Below, in pieces: positions 43,710 to 47,735 of a DNA stretch of 47,735 nt (position 1 is its first letter; each line of letters starts with the position of its first letter). This DNA comes from Cylindrodendrum hubeiense (taxonomy: Eukaryota; Ascomycota; Sordariomycetes; Hypocreales; Nectriaceae), in contig JAANBB010000320.1 in NCBI GenBank assembly GCA_014621425.1, forward strand, positions 1 to 47,735, written 5' to 3'. Below the pieces are notes generated by a model. The model was not told the DNA's origin and did not search any database. It saw only the letters and a program-made list of their open reading frames with translations. Made by a program: the position numbers and the translations under genes.

Positions 43710-45923
43710 ATGGCTCCCTCAGCTATCAATGACTTTGCCTCAAATGGCGGCAATGGCCAATTACAACTTGGTGTCCCTTCTGGGCGCCCCATCCGCATTG
43801 CAGGATGCTCTGGAGGTAAGTACCGGAACTGCATTGGCAAAGCAATGAGACTAATTTTTCGATAGGCGTTTACGACCGAAAGCGAGCTATGGAGGACATG
43901 GCCAAGAACGAAGACGTCGATGTGATAACAGGTTGGTGGACCCTCGCTGGCGATGAGATGCGAGCATGCAATGTCCGCAGGAGCTAACACGGACGCAGGC
44001 GACTGGATGAGCGAGTGCAATATGACTCTTCGAGGATCAGACAAGCGCGACAGGCTCGCAGAACGCAAGATGGCAACTGGCTCAACGGAAGTGGCCAAGG
44101 GATATGAGCCGTACTTCCTCGAGGAGGTTGACCCGGCCATCCCCTGGCTTGCCAAGAAGGGTACTAAACTCGCCGTCAATGCCGGTGCCTCAGACGTCCA
44201 CGGCCTCGCAGAGGCTGTAAAAGCACTCATTAAGAAACACGGCGTGGACTTGAAGGTTGGCGTCGTGGACGGCGATGACGTGACTGACGCTGTGCTGGAT
44301 CTCTACAAGAAAGGTACGCCTCGGATTTCCACGCACCCCTCGAGCGATACTAACGATATATCTAGGCGAGCCCTTTTTGAACCTCCCGGCCAACAAGTCT
44401 ATCCAAGAATGGGGCTACGACCCAGTCTGCGCACAATGCTACCTCGGCGGCACAGGCATCGCGGAGTGCTTCCGAGCCGGCGCCGACATTGTCCTGTGCG
44501 GCCGTGTCGCCGACGCCTCCCCGACCGTCGGCGCCGCGATGTGGTGGTACGGGTGGGACCGCGAGGAGCACCTCACCGAGCTCGCCAACGCTCTGATGGT
44601 CGGCCATATCATCGAGTGCTCGACATATGCCACCGGCGGATACTACTCCGGGTTCAAGGACCTGGGCGATAACGACCTCGACATGGGATACCCTATTGCG
44701 TCAATCGAGCAGAGTGGTGAGAGTGTCATTACCATGGAACAGGGCCGAGACGGCCTTGTCAACACGGCCACCATTGCCAGCCAACTTCTCTATGAAATCC
44801 AGGGACCTCTATACTACAACTCAGACGTCACGGCGTCCATCGAGGACGTAAAGCTTGAGCAAGTCGGCAAGAACGCGGTTCGAGTGTCGGGAATCAAGGG
44901 GCTGCCCGCCCCAGCCACAACCAAGGGTATGTAGAACCCTCCGCTCACATCATTAGATCCTGGCTAACCTTTTCCATAGTTGGAATCACAGCAAAGGGTG
45001 GCTGGCAGGCCGAGTTCCACTTCTACCTGACCGGCATCGACATCCCAGAGAAGGCCGCCATGATTGAGCGCCAGACGAAAGCCCGCATGGGCAAGTACCT
45101 CGACAAGTTTTCCTGCCTCAAGTTTATGATCGCCGGCGAAGTCCCGGTGAACCCCGACTCGCAGGAGTTGGCCACGGTGGACATGCGTAAGCTTCCCGAC
45201 CCCATCCTGTTCCTGTAGTTCCGTGCTGACTCTGCTTCTCAAGGCATCTTCGCCCAGACCCGCGACGACGAGCTCCTCTCGGGAAGCAGCTTCGTCGACT
45301 CAGACCGCGGCTCGTTCGCGCGTTTCTGTATCGAGAACTTGCTGCAGTCGTACCCTGGTGGCACCATGGCGCCCGATATGCGAACGGCCGTGGGCAGGCC
45401 CTTCTTCGAGTACTGGGTTTCTCTGATGCCGCAGTCGTTTGTCGAGGAGACTGCCCACCTGCCCGACGGCACCGTAAAGAATATCCCTCCGCCTACGAGG
45501 ACGCGGGAATACCCCCGCGAGCAACCCTCGTCTCCCGAGACTTCCAACCCTGTGGACCTCGCCTCATATGGCCCCACGACCCGCGGGCCTCTGGGCTGGG
45601 TTGTCATGGGCCGCTCCGGTGACAAGTCATCCAACGCAAACCTGGGCCTGTTTGTCCGCCATGAGGACGAATGGGATTGGCTGCGGACCGTCCTCTCCAC
45701 TGCGAAGCTGCGCGAGCTTCTAGGCAAGGACGACGTCGGTCGCCAGATCGACCGGTGCGAAATGGCAAATATCCGAGCGGTGCACTTCTTGTTGAAAGAC
45801 CACCTCGATCGAGGCTTCAACTCGACTTCGAGCTTTGATAGCTTGGGCAAGAACTTGTGTGAATACATTAGGAGCAGACACATTGATATCCCGAATAAGT
45901 TCCTTGAAAGAGGCAAGGTGTAA
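43710..45923 (+). CDS. AtuA-family (DUF1446) protein 3
   Basis: Third AtuA-family protein, the paralogue of AtuA1. Six exons, 43710-43815, 43866-43931, 43999-44313, 44366-44926, 44980-45186 and 45244-45923, give 644 residues. The DUF1446 domain starts at RPIRIAGCSGGVYDRK and contains GDWMSECNM (across intron 2), TKLAVNAGASD, DIVLCGRVADASPT, ALMVGHIIECSTYATGGYYSG and GGWQAEFHFYLTG. The C-terminal ferredoxin-fold region begins near residue 533 (GWVVMGRSGDKSSNANLG) and contains IRAVHFLLKDHLDRGFNS, nearly identical to AtuA1. It has more introns than AtuA1, so the duplication is not recent. The start ATG is in an ACCATGG context. No peroxisomal tag (ends GKV). Its promoter carries motif copy 8. 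It is the last cluster gene and converges on the riboflavin-kinase-like gene. Confidence 0.92.
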
Positions 45924-46123
45924 GGTCGGGGTAGTTAGCTATTAGTATTATAAATGTTAAGTCTATGAGTATGTCAAGTTGTATTTCGACAACAAGTTGC
46001 CGATAAGATATGTCCTTATGATCAACAATACTGTCTCGTGTTCAGTGGTGCTCTAGATCCCACCTCAGCTGCCATCCCCACATTGGGCATCGAGGTCTGG
46101 AAACTGGAGATTCAGAAATCCTG

Positions 46124-47735
46124 TTACCGAGGAATCCAAAGACCGCCGGTGCCATAAGCCTGATCCCTCATCGCACTCGACTCGGATCTCACGCCGGCCC
46201 AATGAACCGGGAACCTATCCACTCCGTTTTGAACCTTGCCCGTCGCCTCACCCAGTCGATCTGAGAAGGTCATCTCGCTCCTCATGATTTTCACGCTTGT
46301 AACTGCGTCATGCGGCTCCCAGTTCTCACGTCCCAAACTGGCCAAGGCTGTCATCACGTCTTGGCCGTGCTCGCCGACGAGGTCTTCATCAGAAAGATCT
46401 GGCGAGCAAGGGTGTATGTATCCCATGAGGATAACTTTAAGTCTCGCATCGAAAAATGCCACGTCTTCAAAGTCGTTGATGATGTGGACGGCGACCTTGT
46501 TCTTTTGAACAACCCCAGGCCTCGCGTTTCGCAGAGGCGCAATCGTCACGATCGCTTCGTACCAGTCACCAGCGATCTCCTCCAGTCCTGGCTTCGGTTG
46601 GATGCATGCCCATGCCACAAAGACTCCGGACATGCGCATCTTGATCTCGTCCGGAACCTCGCTCAGATTCGCCGTCGGTATTCCCAGATTTCTGACCGAG
46701 ATTCCTGTTCCACGAACCACCTTTCCTGCGAATTTGAACGGAAACGGAGCCTCGGGGCCAGTATCAGGACCGATGACGGAGAGCGGTCCGTCGAGCATTG
46801 CACCGCCGTCGATAATGGGATCATACCGGCCTGCCTTGCCATTCTTCCAACTCTCGTTGACTTTGTCGCCGATTCCAGAACTGTTGTAAGCGGTGCGGGC
46901 AGCTTTCCTGATAGACTCCTTGGGGACGAATTTCGCGCCGGTTTGGACAACGGCCCCCGCCACGCCCGTGTACTTCTTCACGACCTGTTGTCCAATGATA
47001 GTGCCCACCTTGACACCAAATTCCAACGGCAGAGTGCTGAGACTCGAGCCACGTACGGCGCTGACATCGGTGGAAGTGCTTGCGATTCGGAAAACGGGGC
47101 TTCCACAGAGTGCCTTTTTACCCTCGTCGCCATCGCTGAGAACCAAGCGGAAGTATCCATCGGTGGCCGCAGCAGGAATACGCACAATGTGAGTCTCTCT
47201 AATAACGTGCTTCCTCGCCTTGCCAGAGACCTTCTTGAAGAACCGCTTGAGATCCCGTTGAATTCCTCGCTCGTCGTTCTCCGGGATATGCTCTGGAGCT
47301 GCCTTGGTGGCCGGAGTGACATTGATCCAGCTGCTGGTGGTGCCCATGAGCGCCTTGAGAGACATTCCCATGTTCCCCGAGAAGCCTTTCTGCTGCAACC
47401 ACACGGTCCTAGTGGGAGGCAGCGGGGCATCGGAGAGAATGGTGATGGGCACTGAGGTCGCCGGGCCGCGGTACCAGACCAGGGCATGTGAGTGGCGGAT
47501 GATGGTGAAGTGCTTGTTAGACTCGGCAGGGTGGCTGATGAGTCCGCCAGCAAAGTACTGTGCTTCTCCGAGAGCTGCCTTCCATTTTGACTCTTCCTTG
47601 GGCCTCTGTTCCTGGTCCAAGGTGGCCGACAGGGCGGAGGAGCTCTTGACACGCCTGACCTCGTGCGAGGGTTGCGGGCTGAGAGAGCTCTGCCGGGGCA
47701 GCGGGTCGACGACAAAGTCGACCTGCAGGTTGCCG
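46124..47735 (-). CDS. Protein with C-terminal riboflavin-kinase-like domain (5' end missing)
   Basis: The open frame runs from the right window edge to a TAA at 46124, so about 536 C-terminal residues are visible and the start lies outside. No intron is needed. The region around residues 320-460 of the visible part looks like a flavokinase domain: FAGKVVRGTGISVRNLGIPTANL has the phosphate-binding GxGxxxxxGIPTANL pattern, followed by SGVFVAWA, DWYEAIVTI and VHIINDFEDVAFFDARLKVILMGYI. Riboflavin kinases convert riboflavin to FMN and are normally near 200 residues, so this much longer protein with a large N-terminal region of unknown type is unusual; the family's conserved Asn after the second strand is hard to place and activity is uncertain. 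It converges on AtuA3 and has no obvious link to the cluster. Confidence 0.8.
   Translation of the reverse strand, partial: GNLQVDFVVDPLPRQSSLSPQPSHEVRRVKSSSALSATLDQEQRPKEESKWKAALGEAQYFAGGLISHPAESNKHFTIIRHSHALVWYRGPATSVPITILSDAPLPPTRTVWLQQKGFSGNMGMSLKALMGTTSSWINVTPATKAAPEHIPENDERGIQRDLKRFFKKVSGKARKHVIRETHIVRIPAAATDGYFRLVLSDGDEGKKALCGSPVFRIASTSTDVSAVRGSSLSTLPLEFGVKVGTIIGQQVVKKYTGVAGAVVQTGAKFVPKESIRKAARTAYNSSGIGDKVNESWKNGKAGRYDPIIDGGAMLDGPLSVIGPDTGPEAPFPFKFAGKVVRGTGISVRNLGIPTANLSEVPDEIKMRMSGVFVAWACIQPKPGLEEIAGDWYEAIVTIAPLRNARPGVVQKNKVAVHIINDFEDVAFFDARLKVILMGYIHPCSPDLSDEDLVGEHGQDVMTALASLGRENWEPHDAVTSVKIMRSEMTFSDRLGEATGKVQNGVDRFPVHWAGVRSESSAMRDQAYGTGGLWIPR

Noticed and set aside
46310..47455. 381-codon open frame on the plus strand
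   Set aside because: It lies entirely antisense to the well-supported riboflavin-kinase-like gene, shows no domain pattern and is explained by the codon bias of the real gene.

Overview
The window is nuclear DNA of a filamentous ascomycete (Pezizomycotina, probably Sordariomycetes; this placement is inference from gene families and style). Genes are separated by typical fungal GT..AG introns of about 44-144 nt with CTAAC/CTGAC-like branch sites, and single genes carry their own promoters. Seventeen protein genes can be modelled; exon boundaries were placed by hand from reading frame, splice consensus and family similarity, and none was checked by a search.

Left part (1-19,880). A five-exon APC-family permease (1267-3109, choline/GABA permease type) is followed by about 11.9 kb with no convincing gene but many short tandem repeats (8-nt, 7-nt, 6-nt and two neighbouring 12-nt arrays). 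Then comes a long pyrimidine-rich leader and a glycogen-targeting protein phosphatase 1 regulatory subunit with a CBM21 domain (16670-19051).

Right part (19,881-45,923). Fourteen closely packed genes look like one metabolic cluster: two TRI12-type MFS transporters, two acyl-CoA synthetases, a carboxymuconolactone-decarboxylase-like protein, a bZIP regulator with a DUF3425-type C-terminus, three AtuA-family (DUF1446) proteins, a short-chain dehydrogenase, two enoyl-CoA hydratase/isomerase paralogues, a MaoC-type hydratase 2 and a tandem dimeric-alpha/beta-barrel (ABM-like) protein. Three enzymes end in canonical peroxisomal PTS1 tripeptides (SKL, SRL, SKL). This suggests a peroxisomal, CoA-dependent, beta-oxidation-like route with import or export by the MFS proteins. 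The AtuA/enoyl-CoA hydratase/SDR combination recalls bacterial acyclic-terpene (atu) catabolism, but no carboxylase, acyl-CoA dehydrogenase/oxidase or thiolase is present, so the substrate is unknown.

The strongest new signal is a repeated intergenic element, TGAATCATTAG, whose core ATGAWTCAT is a GCN4/AP-1-like bZIP palindrome. It occurs in six intergenic promoter regions of the cluster (eight copies counting close variants), in single-promoter cases roughly 240-325 bp from the nearest start codon. I did not see it in the left half of the window. It is a good candidate operator for the bZIP encoded inside the cluster. The window ends in the 3' part of a protein with a C-terminal riboflavin-kinase-like domain (46124-47735, minus strand, incomplete).
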